Positions 52,043 through 62,171 of a stretch of 64,000 nt of DNA are shown here, piece after piece. Numbering within the stretch: the stretch's first letter is position 1; each line of letters starts with the position of its first letter. The translations under genes and the position numbers were made by a program. The notes below the pieces were generated by a model. It was given only the letters and a program-made list of their open reading frames with translations. It ran no database searches and had not been told where the DNA came from. Source of the stretch: Paenibacillus caseinilyticus (GTDB taxonomy: Bacteria > Bacillota > Bacilli > Paenibacillales > NBRC-103111); assembly GCF_027533645.1 (NCBI RefSeq), contig NZ_JAQAGY010000018.1, forward strand, positions 90,571-154,570, written 5' to 3'.

Positions 52043-53623
52043 ATGGTCATGGAGAGCAGCAGGTTTGGGTTAGGGGAGCTGCATTACGGTACGACAGTCC
52101 GGTCGGGTCTGGCGATCTTGCTGGCGGCGGCATTGGCGGCGGGCTGCAGTTCCGACAAGGGAGCGGAACAGGGCGCTGCGGAAGCGGGCCAGGACGGCAA
52201 GCCGGTCAAGGTCCGCGTGTTCAAGAGCCACCTCGGCAAGGGCAAAATTCCCGAAGAAAGCAACGCGCACATCCAGTATATTGCAGAGCGGACGGGGGTC
52301 GAGTATCAGCTCATGACCTCGGCTCCGGGCTCCGATCCGGCCGAGACGCTCAACGTGATGATCGCCTCCGACGATCTGCCGGATATTCTGCGGCCCATCG
52401 GGGGCGTAGAGCAGACGCTGATCCAGCAGGGAGGCGCGCTGCCGCTCGACGACCTGCTTCCGAAGTATGCGCCGAGCGTGTGGAAGCTGATCCCGAAGGA
52501 AGCATGGGATATTGTGCGGGCGGCATCGCCGGACGGGAAGATTTATTTTGTACCGAAGGTGTATACGATTCCCGAGCGCGTTCCGATGATCCGCAAGGAT
52601 TGGCTGGATAAACTGGGCCTGCAGATGCCGCAGACGAAGGAGCAGTACTTCGAGATGATGCGGGCGATGCGGGACAAGGACCCGAACGGCAACGGCAAGG
52701 CGGATGAGCTGCCGACGACTGGACGCGAGCTCGGGAAGTGGATGGACCACCTGTTCGGGATGTACGGCGTCGCGATGTGGGAGGGCAACCCGGAGTGGGA
52801 CATCTATGACGGACAGATCCAGTACGCGGGCATCACGCCGAACATGAAGGCGGCGATCGCGATGATCCGGGATATGTACAAGGAGAAGCTGCTCGATACC
52901 GAGACGTTCCTGAATAAAGGGGAGGTATGGCAGGCGAAGATCAACAACAACCTGGTCGGCCACTGGTACCACCTGCCAGCTTCGCTCAAGGACAAGTATG
53001 CGGCGATGAAAAAGACGGCGCCGGACGCCTATGTGGCCGGCATGCCGCTTCCGAAGGTGGAAGGCTTCACGGGCTTCGTGACGCAAAAATCCATGGGCGA
53101 GGTCGAATGGATGATTCCGGCAGCTTCGGAGAAGAACGCGCCCAATGCGCTCAAGCTGCTCGACTTCTACTACAATCCGGAGAATGAGGAGTTCGTCCGC
53201 TTCGGGATTGAGGGACTCCAGCATGAAGTGGTGGACGGGGTGAAGAAGCTGCTGCCGGAGTCGGAGGAACGCCCGATCGCGCTCGGCATGCAGAACTTCA
53301 GCACGAAAGAGACGATGCAGAAGCGGATTGAGCAGACGTATTCGCCCGATCAAGTGAAGATGGTGATGGACATCTTCGAGGTTGGGATCGCACAGGCGCG
53401 CCGGATCGCCGGGGATGGCATGAGCTCCTCTGTCTATGAGGGCTTCCCGGACATCCAGTCGCACAAGCTGTTTCAGCAGTATGTGGCCAAGATGATCATC
53501 GGCGAATGGCCGCTGGAGAAGTTCGACGAGTTCGTAGAGAAATGGAAGTCCTCCGGCGGTGACGCGGTCACGAAGCGCGTGCAGGAATGGTACGGCCGGG
53601 TGCAGCAGTACCAGAAGCAGTAA
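52043..53623 (+). CDS. extracellular solute-binding lipoprotein, YtcQ type (third system)
   Basis: A 526-residue lipoprotein. The signal helix SGLAILLAAALAAGC ends in lipobox LAAGC, followed by a Ser/Gly/Glu-rich linker. The body is a YtcQ/LplA-type sugar-binding protein, with IRKDWLDKLGLQMPQTKEQY and the calcium-loop-like DKDPNGNGKADELP. The ATG at 52037 overlaps its own G-rich ribosome site (AGGGGG, 52031-52036), so the ATG at 52043, six bases after it, is preferred. It should deliver pectin-derived oligosaccharides to the two preceding permeases. The following 188-bp gap has no clear terminator. Confidence 0.93.
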   Translation: MVMESSRFGLGELHYGTTVRSGLAILLAAALAAGCSSDKGAEQGAAEAGQDGKPVKVRVFKSHLGKGKIPEESNAHIQYIAERTGVEYQLMTSAPGSDPAETLNVMIASDDLPDILRPIGGVEQTLIQQGGALPLDDLLPKYAPSVWKLIPKEAWDIVRAASPDGKIYFVPKVYTIPERVPMIRKDWLDKLGLQMPQTKEQYFEMMRAMRDKDPNGNGKADELPTTGRELGKWMDHLFGMYGVAMWEGNPEWDIYDGQIQYAGITPNMKAAIAMIRDMYKEKLLDTETFLNKGEVWQAKINNNLVGHWYHLPASLKDKYAAMKKTAPDAYVAGMPLPKVEGFTGFVTQKSMGEVEWMIPAASEKNAPNALKLLDFYYNPENEEFVRFGIEGLQHEVVDGVKKLLPESEERPIALGMQNFSTKETMQKRIEQTYSPDQVKMVMDIFEVGIAQARRIAGDGMSSSVYEGFPDIQSHKLFQQYVAKMIIGEWPLEKFDEFVEKWKSSGGDAVTKRVQEWYGRVQQYQKQ

Positions 53624-53811
53624 GGGGAGCGGCTGCCATCTGCGCTTTATGAGCAGGGCGGCTGCGTGTCATGAATAGGCGCGATGCGGGAGAGTGTGTG
53701 CACCCATAATCCGATGCCAGGACTCGGAAAGGTCCGTTTCCGTCATCTGTAACAGTTATTAATGCGCATCGTCCGTAAAGGACGGCGAAGCCGTTTATCT
53801 TAGGAGGAGCT

Positions 53812-55884
53812 ATGTCTACAATCGACCGCAAGGCTTTGGTGAGCCGGCACAATCCGGTGATCCGGGATGTGCTGCCGCTCTCGCCGCTGTCCGTCGGCAA
53901 CGGGGAGTTCGCGTTCACCGCTGACCTGACAGGGCTGCAGACGTTCCCGGAAGCGTATGAAGTCCCGCTCGGTACCCAGTCCCAGTGGGGATGGCACTCT
54001 ACGGGAGGCCGCGGCGTCTGGACGCTGGACGATGTCCGGCTGCAGTACCGCGATGAAGAGACAGGGCTCGGCGGTTATCCGGTGCATGCCGAGGACCGCG
54101 AGGAGGCGTACCACTGGCTGCGCCAGAATCCGCACCGGCTGCAGCTCGGCCAGCTTGGCCTGCTGCTCGAGCGGGAGTCCGGCGGCCGGATGACGCCGGA
54201 AGACATCACGGAGGCGGAGCAGACGCTGGATCTGTGGACAGGCATCCTGACCAGCCGGTTCCTGGCCGGCGGCGTCCCGGTGACGGTGCAGACCGTCTGT
54301 CATCCGGAACATGACGGCATCGGGGTGACGGTAGAGAGCCCGCTGCTCGCGGAAGGCCGGCTGGGGCTGTCTCTCCGGTTCCCCGCACCGGGAGTGACCT
54401 CCCGGTCGTGGGACCGGACGACGGGGCTGCACTGGGGCGGGCCGGAGGAGCACCGCAGCGTACTTGAGCGGTGCAGGGACGGCAGCTTCCTTATCCGGCG
54501 GACGATGGATGAGGACAGCTATGGGGCGCTGCTCCGGCTCTCGGAGGGAGAGCTGAAGCCGGAGGAGGAGCCGCATGCGTTCGTCCTACGGTGCGGGGCT
54601 TCCGGCGGACGGCTGGAGCTCACGCTCTCGTTCGCTCCGCAGGACCGGCAGCCGTCGGAGCTGCCCGGAGCCAGCGGCGTTCTGGAGGCCAGCTGCCGGC
54701 ACTGGGAGCGCTTCTGGCAGGAGGGGGCGGCTGTGGAGCTGGCGGACAGCAAGGACCCCCGCGCCCCTGAGCTGGAGCGACGCATCGTGCTCTCCCAGTT
54801 TCTGACCGCCATCCACTCGGCGGGCTCCGTGCCTCCGCAGGAGACAGGGCTGCTCTACAACAGCTGGTTTGGCAAGCCGCATCTTGAGATGCACTGGTGG
54901 CATGCGGTGCATTTTCCGCTGTGGGGCCGGACGGAGCTGCTCCTGCGCAGCATGGACTGGTACCGGACCATCCTGCCGAAGGCCAAGGAACTGGCGGCCT
55001 CGCAGGGCTACACGGGTGCGAGGTGGCCCAAGATGGTCGGTCCCGAAGGGGACCAGAGCCCGTCGCCGATCGCGGCGCTGCTGATCTGGCAGCAGCCGCA
55101 CCCGATCGTGTTCGCGGAGCTGGTCTACCGGGCCGATCCGACCCCGGAGACCCTGGAACGCTTCGCGGACATCGTGCTCGAGTCCGCAGATTTCATGGCT
55201 TCCTTCGCCGCCTGGGACGAGGCGGAAGGCCGGTATGTGCTCGGGCCCCCGCTGATCCCGGCCCAGGAGAACCACAAGCCCGCGGGCTGCCTGAACCCGG
55301 CCTACGAGTTGGAATACTGGCATCACGGGCTGGAGACCGCGACCCGCTGGGCTGAGCGGCTCGGGCGGACGGTGCCGGACCGCTGGCAGCGCGTCTGCCG
55401 CCATCTCTCGGCACTGCCCGAGGGGGACGGCGTGTACCTGGCGCATGAGCGCTGCCCGGACACCTACACCGCCTTCAACACGGATCATCCCTCGATGCTC
55501 GGGGCGCTCGGCCTGCTGCCCGGCAAGCTCGTGAAGCCCGAAGTGATGCGGGCTACACTCGGCCGGGTATTGGAGAGCTGGCGGTGGGATACGTCATGGG
55601 GCTGGGATTTTCCGATGGCAGCCATGACCGCCGCCCGGCTGGGAGAGGGAGCCTTGGCCGTGGATTTGCTTCTGAAGGAAGAGGTCAAGAACACGTACCT
55701 GCCCAATGGCCACAATTACCAGCGTCCAGGACTCACTGCCTACCTGCCTGGCAACGGCGGGCTGCTGGCGGCAGTGGCGCTGATGGCCGGCGGCTGGCAG
55801 GGCGGGCCGGAGGGGCATGCCCCAGGCTTTCCCGCGGACGGCAGCTGGACTGTCCGGGCCGAGGGGCTGAATCCTTGGCTGTAA
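53812..55884 (+). CDS. six-hairpin (alpha/alpha)6 glycosidase, family not assigned
   Basis: A 690-residue cytoplasmic protein. The first 320 residues look like a beta-super-sandwich, and the remainder an (alpha/alpha)6 barrel, the layout of GH65/GH95-type enzymes. Distinctive motifs are LLYNSWFGKPHLEMHWWH (Glu359 within it), GARWPKMVGPEGDQSPSPIA, PAGCLNPAYELEYWHHGLET and DTYTAFNTDHPSMLGALGLL. I cannot place it in a named family. The AGGAGGAGC ribosome site precedes the ATG. It lies between the third importer and a GH95 gene, so it probably acts on an imported pectin side-chain oligosaccharide. Glu359 is a candidate catalytic acid only by analogy. Confidence 0.75.
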   Translation: MSTIDRKALVSRHNPVIRDVLPLSPLSVGNGEFAFTADLTGLQTFPEAYEVPLGTQSQWGWHSTGGRGVWTLDDVRLQYRDEETGLGGYPVHAEDREEAYHWLRQNPHRLQLGQLGLLLERESGGRMTPEDITEAEQTLDLWTGILTSRFLAGGVPVTVQTVCHPEHDGIGVTVESPLLAEGRLGLSLRFPAPGVTSRSWDRTTGLHWGGPEEHRSVLERCRDGSFLIRRTMDEDSYGALLRLSEGELKPEEEPHAFVLRCGASGGRLELTLSFAPQDRQPSELPGASGVLEASCRHWERFWQEGAAVELADSKDPRAPELERRIVLSQFLTAIHSAGSVPPQETGLLYNSWFGKPHLEMHWWHAVHFPLWGRTELLLRSMDWYRTILPKAKELAASQGYTGARWPKMVGPEGDQSPSPIAALLIWQQPHPIVFAELVYRADPTPETLERFADIVLESADFMASFAAWDEAEGRYVLGPPLIPAQENHKPAGCLNPAYELEYWHHGLETATRWAERLGRTVPDRWQRVCRHLSALPEGDGVYLAHERCPDTYTAFNTDHPSMLGALGLLPGKLVKPEVMRATLGRVLESWRWDTSWGWDFPMAAMTAARLGEGALAVDLLLKEEVKNTYLPNGHNYQRPGLTAYLPGNGGLLAAVALMAGGWQGGPEGHAPGFPADGSWTVRAEGLNPWL

Positions 55885-55906
55885 GCCGGCCGGCAGGAGG
55901 TACAAC

Positions 55907-58540
55907 ATGACAAGGTTACGCCTATGGAGCGGCTGGACGCAGGGGATGGGGGACAGGGAGGTCCGGACCGGCAGGCCGTGGGCCATTCAGAGGCTGGCAG
56001 ATGAAGCGTCCCCGCGTAGCCGGATCACAGCAGATGAGGAGGCATGCGACATGAGGGGATCGCAGCATACGGAGGCTGATCAGGCTGAAGCACGGCAGTC
56101 TTCCCGCCGTAGGAGCCGGCGCACGCTGGTCCTGCGAAGGCCGGCGTCGTGGTGGGGCCAGCTGTGGCGGGAGGCGCTGCCGTCCGGCAACGGCCTTGTC
56201 GGCGCAGCCGTACACGGGGCCATCGGCAGCGAAACCGTGCTCCTGACCCACGCAGAGCTGTGGACCGGAGGCACGAAGCACGCGCTGCCGGATGTCAGCG
56301 GGACGCTGGCCGAGATCCGGGGCCTGATGGACGACGGCCGGTACCGCGAAGCGAACGGGAGGCTGGAGGGCAGGCTCCGCGAGGCCGGGTACGAGCCGGT
56401 CCGCGAGACGCCGCTGCCGCTGGCGGACCTGAAGGTGAACCGCACGGCCCGGGCGGGCTTTCGCCGCTACCGCCGGGAGCTCGACATGGAGAGCGGGGAA
56501 GTCACGGTCAGCTGGGAGGAAGAAGAGGCGGCTTACGAGAGGCGGCTCTTCGTCTCCCGCCGGGACGACCTGGTCGTCTATGAGCTCCGGGCGGAGGGGG
56601 GCGTCATCGATGCAGATCTTCTGCTGCAGCCCCATGAGAAAGGGACGGCAAGCCGTCCGGACATTCCCGCTTATGTCGCCGGGACGATGGAGAACACGGC
56701 TTCGGACGGGTATATCCGGTATGCCGCGCGCAATGATGACGGGACGGATTTCGGTGCGGTACTCCGGGCTGTGCCTGTAGGGGGCACCCTGACTGCGGAG
56801 AACGGTCTGCTTTCCGTTGCCGGCGCTGCTAGTGTGCTGATCCTGGTGAAAATTTTCACCAGGGGAGAACGCTCTGAGGCCTGGCCGCGGCTTGAAGTGG
56901 AGCTGGGGGTGACGAAGTGCACGTACGGCGAGCTGCTTGAACGCCATACGGCACTTCACGGGCCTTTGATGAATACCGCGGATCTGCATTTGGGGGGAGA
57001 AGAGGGGGATGCGTCCGCCTATACGGATGAGCTGCTCCAAGAGGTGTACGACGGGGAGCTGACGCCTGCTTTGGCAGAGCTGCTGTGGGCGTACGGCAGG
57101 TATCTGTTCATCTCAGGTACCCGCCCCGGCGGGCTTCCCTTCTCCTTGTACGGCTTGTGGTGCGGAGACTACAAGGCCGTGTGGAGCCACTATATGGCCA
57201 ACGAGAATGTGCAGATGATGTACTGGCACGCGGCGGCCGGCGGCTTGTCCGAATTGATCCTGCCGATGCTGGAGTACTACGAGTCCCGGCTGGGGATCTT
57301 CCGGGACAACGCGAGGAAGCTGTACGGCTGCCGAGGCCTCTTCATCCCTGCAGGCACGACGCCCGGGATGGCCGAGCCGTTCCAGACCGTGCCCGTGATC
57401 CTGCACTGGACGGGCGCGGCGGGGTGGCTGGCCCGCCACTTTTATGAATACTACCGGTTCACCGGCGATGAGGAATTCCTCCGGACACGGGCGCTGCCCT
57501 TCATGAGGGAAGCAGCGCTGTTCTTCGAGGACTTTCTGGTGGAAGGGGAAGACGGCAGGCTGCTCTCGTATCCGTCCGTGTCTCCGGAGAATACACCGGG
57601 CAATTATACTTCCGGAGAAGGCGTCTTCGGAGAGATGGCCCATGCGATGCCGACGGCGGTCAATGCGCTGCTCGACTTCGCCATCCTGAAGGAGCTGCTC
57701 ACGAATCTCCTGGAGGCTGCGGAGATCGCTGGGGAGGGGGAACCTGATGAGGCCCACCGGTGGAGACACCTGCTGGAGCGGATTCCCGCTTACGAGGTTA
57801 ACGATGACGGAGCGGTCCGCGAGTGGCTGCATCCCGCCTTTACGGACCGGTACCGCCACAGGCACATCTCGCACATGTATCCGGTCTTCCCGGCCAATGA
57901 AGTTGCGCGGGAGAGTGACCCGGTGCTCTTCGGGGCTTTTGCGGAAGCGGTGCGCAAGCGGCAGGTGGTCGGGATCGGGGACCAGACGGCCTGGTCATGG
58001 GCTCATCTGGCGAATATCTATGCCCGCATGGAGGACGGAGAACGGGCGCTGGAGTGTCTGACTATGCTCGCCCGCTCCTGCTTGCAGGATAACCTTTATA
58101 CCGTGCACAACGACTGGCGACATATGGGGGTGAGCTTGTCCTACGGTAGAGCACCGGTTCAGATGGACGCGAACCTGGGCTGGGTATCGGCGGTGCAGGA
58201 GATGCTGCTATGTGCGGCACGGGGCCGGGTGAAGCTGCTTCCCGCCCTGCCGGCATCCTGGCGGCAGGGCAGTGTACAGGGGCTGCGGTTCGAGACAGGC
58301 CGCGTCACGATCGCCTGGGATCTGCCGAACGGACATCTGGAGGCGGAGCTTGCCGCCGAGCGGGAGACGGATCTGCTCCTTTCGCTGCCCCCGGGATTCC
58401 GGCTGACGGCTGTGGAAGCCGAAGGCGGCGGCTGGACGACCGGCAGCACCGGGTCCTCCTTCCGGTTACGGCTTGCTGCTGGCAGCTCGCTGAAGTTGAC
58501 TGCTGCAGACCGTTTCCGGCCGGCTCCTGAGCCCAGGTAG
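55907..58540 (+). CDS. GH95 family glycosidase (alpha-L-fucosidase/alpha-L-galactosidase)
   Basis: An 877-residue protein without signal peptide. WREALPSGNGLVGAAVHG and AELWTGG are the GH95 N-terminal super-sandwich signature. In the (alpha/alpha)6 barrel, NENVQ (Asn432, Asn434) and YPSVSPEN (Glu561) align with the Asn pair and catalytic Glu of bifidobacterial AfcA, and RHISHMYPVFP and DQTAWSWAHLANIYAR are conserved. Members remove alpha-L-fucose or alpha-L-galactose from plant glycans. GGAGG precedes the ATG at 55907, but the homologous region starts near residue 73 and a second good start (ATG 56051 after GAGGAGG) exists. The long N-terminus is unusual. Follows the six-hairpin gene by 22 bp. 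Confidence 0.88.
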   Translation: MTRLRLWSGWTQGMGDREVRTGRPWAIQRLADEASPRSRITADEEACDMRGSQHTEADQAEARQSSRRRSRRTLVLRRPASWWGQLWREALPSGNGLVGAAVHGAIGSETVLLTHAELWTGGTKHALPDVSGTLAEIRGLMDDGRYREANGRLEGRLREAGYEPVRETPLPLADLKVNRTARAGFRRYRRELDMESGEVTVSWEEEEAAYERRLFVSRRDDLVVYELRAEGGVIDADLLLQPHEKGTASRPDIPAYVAGTMENTASDGYIRYAARNDDGTDFGAVLRAVPVGGTLTAENGLLSVAGAASVLILVKIFTRGERSEAWPRLEVELGVTKCTYGELLERHTALHGPLMNTADLHLGGEEGDASAYTDELLQEVYDGELTPALAELLWAYGRYLFISGTRPGGLPFSLYGLWCGDYKAVWSHYMANENVQMMYWHAAAGGLSELILPMLEYYESRLGIFRDNARKLYGCRGLFIPAGTTPGMAEPFQTVPVILHWTGAAGWLARHFYEYYRFTGDEEFLRTRALPFMREAALFFEDFLVEGEDGRLLSYPSVSPENTPGNYTSGEGVFGEMAHAMPTAVNALLDFAILKELLTNLLEAAEIAGEGEPDEAHRWRHLLERIPAYEVNDDGAVREWLHPAFTDRYRHRHISHMYPVFPANEVARESDPVLFGAFAEAVRKRQVVGIGDQTAWSWAHLANIYARMEDGERALECLTMLARSCLQDNLYTVHNDWRHMGVSLSYGRAPVQMDANLGWVSAVQEMLLCAARGRVKLLPALPASWRQGSVQGLRFETGRVTIAWDLPNGHLEAELAAERETDLLLSLPPGFRLTAVEAEGGGWTTGSTGSSFRLRLAAGSSLKLTAADRFRPAPEPR

Positions 58541-58667
58541 GGATTAACGCGCGAGAGAGGAGCCCCCAAGAAGGGAGGTGAGCACGGTCGGCCCGCCATA
58601 GGAAGGGTGGTTATCCGGTTGGCTGTGATGATTCGTTCCGATTCCATTCTAAGGAGATGATGCATGT

Positions 58668-61217
58668 ATGATGAAGAGACAAGTACCGAAGAGGCTGCTT
58701 GCAGCGCTGCTGGTACCGTCGCTGCTGCTGGGCTCCATCCCCCTATCCGCCGCTGCGGAGGGGGCGCTGCCTGCTTTTCCCGGCGCGGAAGGGGGAGGCA
58801 TGTACACGACCGGCGGACGCGGCGGTGACGTGTACGAGGTCACGAATCTGAATGATTCGGGTCCCGGCTCCCTGAGGGATGCCGTTTCCCAAGGCAACCG
58901 GACGATCGTCTTTCGCGTGTCGGGGAACATCAACCTGAAGTCGAAGCTCATCGTCCGCAGCCCGAATCTCACCTTTGCGGGACAGACGGCACCGGGCGAC
59001 GGGATCTCGGTCAACCACTATCCGGTGATCGTCGACGCGGATAACATCATATTCCGCCACCTGCACTTCCGTCCCGGGGATACCGTACTCGCCGAAGAAG
59101 ATGCGATGTCGATCCGCAAGCATGCGAACATCATCATTGACCACTGTTCGTTCACATGGGCGATCGATGAGGTGCTCTCGCCTTACGAGAACCGCAACGT
59201 CACCGTCCAATGGTCGATCGCGGGCGAGGCGCTGCATATGTCCCGGCACCAGAAGGGACGCCATGGGTTCGGCGGCTTGTGGGGGGCGGGCAATTCGACG
59301 TATCACCACAATCTCCTCATCCATAACGCCAGCCGCAACGCCCGGTACAAGGGCACGCTGACAGAGAGCAAGACGCTCGATTTTCGCAACAATGTCATCT
59401 ACAACTGGAATTACCAGACCTCCTACGGCGGTGACCACGCAGATGTGAACATGATCAACAACTATTATAAATACGGCCCGGATACCGCCATCCCGGAGCG
59501 GACTAATCTGTATGAGCTGACCGGCGCGAACGGTAGGGTCTACGTGGACGGCAACGAAGTGGATTCGTTCCCTGACGTGACTGCGGATAACTGGCTCGGG
59601 GTGGAGCTGGATGCGGGCAAGGAGCGGGTATCCGAGCCGATCCCGGCCTATCCCGTAACGACGCATACGGCTGAGGAGGCGTACCGGCTGGTGCTGGAGC
59701 AGGCGGGCGCGGTGCTGCCGAAGCGCGACAGCGTGGATGCGCGGTTGACCGCCGACGTCCGGGACCGGACCGGCCGGCAGATTAATTCGCAGTCGGAGGT
59801 GGGTGGATGGCCCGAACTGGCGAGCGCTCCTGCGCCTGCGGATACCGACCACGACGGCATGCCGGATGCCTGGGAGACCGCTGAGGGGCTGAATCCGGCG
59901 GATGCGGCAGACCGCAACGGCACCCAGACGCCGGGCGGGTACACACACGTTGAACGGTATCTGAACTCCATCGTGTGGAAAGGGGAGCGTAATCCGGTAG
60001 TGCGGCTGACATCGCCGCAGATCAACAAGCTTGCGATTACCGGTGGCAGGATGACCCTGAGAGCCGAAGCGCAGGATCCCGACGGTGAGATCGCCAAAGT
60101 GCAGTTCTATGCTAACGATGTGCTCCTCGGAGAGGATAAGTCAGCCCCTTACATCATGGAGTGGAAGAATTTGAAGGACGGCAGCTACTTCGTGAGGGCC
60201 AAAGCGGTCGACAGCAGCGGCTATGCGACAGACTCCTCCACGGTACCCGTCCATGTGAACACGCCGGGTTCTGCTTACCCGTGGATCTCCAAGGACGTGG
60301 GTGAGCCGGGCATCCGGGGCCATGTGTCGCTCAGCGGTGACAGCATTACAGTCAAGGGGGCCGGCAACTGGCGGGAGAACGATTCCTTCCACACGGCTTA
60401 CCGGAAGCTCAAGGGCAGCGGTGAGATCGTAGCCCGAATCGATACGCTGACGAATACAACGCCGCATAATCGGTCGGGAGTCATCATCCGGGAGAGCCTG
60501 GAGCCCTTGGCGAGGGAGGCCATGATGGCCTTGTCGGTCCGTGGAGAAGCTTACGTCGGTGTATTCTATCACCGTGGGGAGACGGGACAGCCACTGGCTG
60601 AGACGCCGCCGATCGTAGCCCTGCGCACGCCGTATTATGTGAAGCTGGCCAAAAACGGCGATACGGTGGAAGGTTATATTTCGCAGAACGGTACGGATTG
60701 GAGACTCGTTTCCTCGGCGTTATTCCCTGGCATGAACGAGGTCTATATCGGTCTTGCGGCGGAAGCGGCGGAGGAGAACAACCTCATCGACAATTACAAC
60801 ACGTCGGTGTTCCGGCAGGTCAGTCTGCACGGTATTCCTGAGATCCGTTTGGACCAGGCGGGCGGAACCGTATCCTCGTCCGTGTATGGCGGGGATGCGG
60901 CTGCCGGTCACGCGACAGTAGCCTCCGCGGTGTACCGACTCACAGGATCCGTCAGCGAACAGGCGAGTGTGACGGTGAACGGGCAAAAGGCGGAAGTGGA
61001 TCCTTCCCTGCGTTTCATCGCGGATGTTCGTCTGCATCCGGGGAAGAACCGGTTCACCCTGCGGGCCGTCGACAGGGACGGTAATCAGTCTATACCGAAG
61101 GTGCTCAGCCTGATATGGGATCCCCGCATGCCTTTCATCCGGGTGGAGGAAGTCACGGTTGACGGCGTGGGAGCTCCGGATGAAGAATCTGAGGCCGGTG
61201 TCCCGGCGGATCAATAG
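58668..61217 (+). CDS. secreted pectate-lyase-like protein with C-terminal modules
   Basis: An 849-residue secreted protein. The signal peptide (residues 1-30) ends near SAAAEG. A right-handed beta-helix of pectate-lyase (PL1-like) type follows to about 400: FPGAEGGGMYTTGGRGG, LNDSGPGSLRDAV, IIIDHCSFTW and NASRNARYKG (Arg226 in the position of the catalytic Arg). A Ca-binding DTDHDGMPDAWE motif, an Ig-like domain (about 445-530) and a beta-sandwich module (540-710) complete it. No wall anchor. It would cut polygalacturonan or rhamnogalacturonan outside the cell, feeding the importer and the GH105 and GH95 enzymes. AAGGAG precedes the ATG. Confidence 0.87.
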   Translation: MMKRQVPKRLLAALLVPSLLLGSIPLSAAAEGALPAFPGAEGGGMYTTGGRGGDVYEVTNLNDSGPGSLRDAVSQGNRTIVFRVSGNINLKSKLIVRSPNLTFAGQTAPGDGISVNHYPVIVDADNIIFRHLHFRPGDTVLAEEDAMSIRKHANIIIDHCSFTWAIDEVLSPYENRNVTVQWSIAGEALHMSRHQKGRHGFGGLWGAGNSTYHHNLLIHNASRNARYKGTLTESKTLDFRNNVIYNWNYQTSYGGDHADVNMINNYYKYGPDTAIPERTNLYELTGANGRVYVDGNEVDSFPDVTADNWLGVELDAGKERVSEPIPAYPVTTHTAEEAYRLVLEQAGAVLPKRDSVDARLTADVRDRTGRQINSQSEVGGWPELASAPAPADTDHDGMPDAWETAEGLNPADAADRNGTQTPGGYTHVERYLNSIVWKGERNPVVRLTSPQINKLAITGGRMTLRAEAQDPDGEIAKVQFYANDVLLGEDKSAPYIMEWKNLKDGSYFVRAKAVDSSGYATDSSTVPVHVNTPGSAYPWISKDVGEPGIRGHVSLSGDSITVKGAGNWRENDSFHTAYRKLKGSGEIVARIDTLTNTTPHNRSGVIIRESLEPLAREAMMALSVRGEAYVGVFYHRGETGQPLAETPPIVALRTPYYVKLAKNGDTVEGYISQNGTDWRLVSSALFPGMNEVYIGLAAEAAEENNLIDNYNTSVFRQVSLHGIPEIRLDQAGGTVSSSVYGGDAAAGHATVASAVYRLTGSVSEQASVTVNGQKAEVDPSLRFIADVRLHPGKNRFTLRAVDRDGNQSIPKVLSLIWDPRMPFIRVEEVTVDGVGAPDEESEAGVPADQ

Positions 61218-61322
61218 GCATTATTCGGGGGTGCAGCCGTTGAAGGAGTACGTATCGAGCCACGGAGATTGATGTTCTGCAGCCTTCGGAAGATACGGGG
61301 ACTGCCGACGTACCACCCCAAA

Positions 61323-61353
61323 AAGGCGCTGTCCCATTAAGGGGCAGCGCCTT
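61323..61353. terminator. bidirectional terminator
   Basis: AAGGCGCTG (61323-61331) pairs with CAGCGCCTT (61345-61353), with extra CCC/GGG pairs near the loop. The T run is clearer on the minus strand (CCTTTTT). It separates the convergent lyase and DinB genes and probably serves both. Confidence 0.75.
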
Positions 61354-61366
61354 CGTCTTCATAAGG

Positions 61367-61876
61367 TTATACGGCAGGCAGCTCGCCCTTGATCTCTTCG
61401 ATCTGCATCAGATGGCGTTTTTCGTGCGTTCCGATGAATTCCACCCATTGATCGAGGTCCATCTGGCCGAAGACCGGATGAGGGTACGACTTGCGGGTCA
61501 AGATCCCGGGATCCTCGATCCCTGCCAGCAGCTGCCGAAGCGCAGTCCGGGAGCCTTCAAGCTTGTGGAGAAGCTCATCTGCCGGTTGGGGCTCCGGCGA
61601 AGGCTCGACAAAAGAAGGGGCGTCGATGCTGCGTGTGCGATCCAGCGACAGGTGGAAGGGCTTACGGTCCGTCGGATTGTCAGCCGACTGAAGGGCTTTG
61701 CCCATCCCCTGGACGATAGCGCGCTCCATCAGGAAGAGATGCTCGAGTACTTGGGCGACGGTCCACTTGCCTTCGGCCGTCCGCGTGTTCGCTTTATCGT
61801 CAGACAAGCTGCCCACGCTCTGCAGCAGTTCTTCCCGGATCTTCTCCGTGCTTGCCAATGCTTGTATCTCCATCAT
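61367..61876 (-). CDS. DinB-superfamily protein
   Basis: A 169-residue four-helix-bundle protein of the DinB_2/YfiT type, putatively metal-dependent. The histidines are in TVAQVLEHLFLMERAI and in IGTHEKRHLMQIEEIK, the expected ligand positions. The substrate is unknown. The frame extends to 61891, but GGAGG sits within that extension, five bases before the ATG at 61876 and eight before the next ATG at 61873, so one of these two is the start. It is a single gene convergent with the pectate-lyase-like gene. It differs from the DinB protein at 42.9 kb and is not a recent duplicate of it. Confidence 0.85.
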   Translation of the reverse strand: MMEIQALASTEKIREELLQSVGSLSDDKANTRTAEGKWTVAQVLEHLFLMERAIVQGMGKALQSADNPTDRKPFHLSLDRTRSIDAPSFVEPSPEPQPADELLHKLEGSRTALRQLLAGIEDPGILTRKSYPHPVFGQMDLDQWVEFIGTHEKRHLMQIEEIKGELPAV

Positions 61877-62171
61877 GAGAGCCTCCTGCATATATAACTA
61901 TGAATATACCCATTCTCGCCCACAGTATAAAAGAGTCTCGTTGAATATGTCAATATTTATATATAATGGATAGATTCAACACAAGCCGTTGGAGGGAAAA
62001 TCATTACGTTACGTAGAATGCATTAGGGAGGATGTTATGAATTCGCTAAGCTATGCCCTGCCAAGTATGCTCGTCCGGAAGTCCTGTGCTGACTGCGAAC
62101 TGCAGCCGAGCTTGATGAAGCGGCAAGAATGGGGGAAGAATAAAGAGATCCTTTCAGACAGGAGATCAAGT

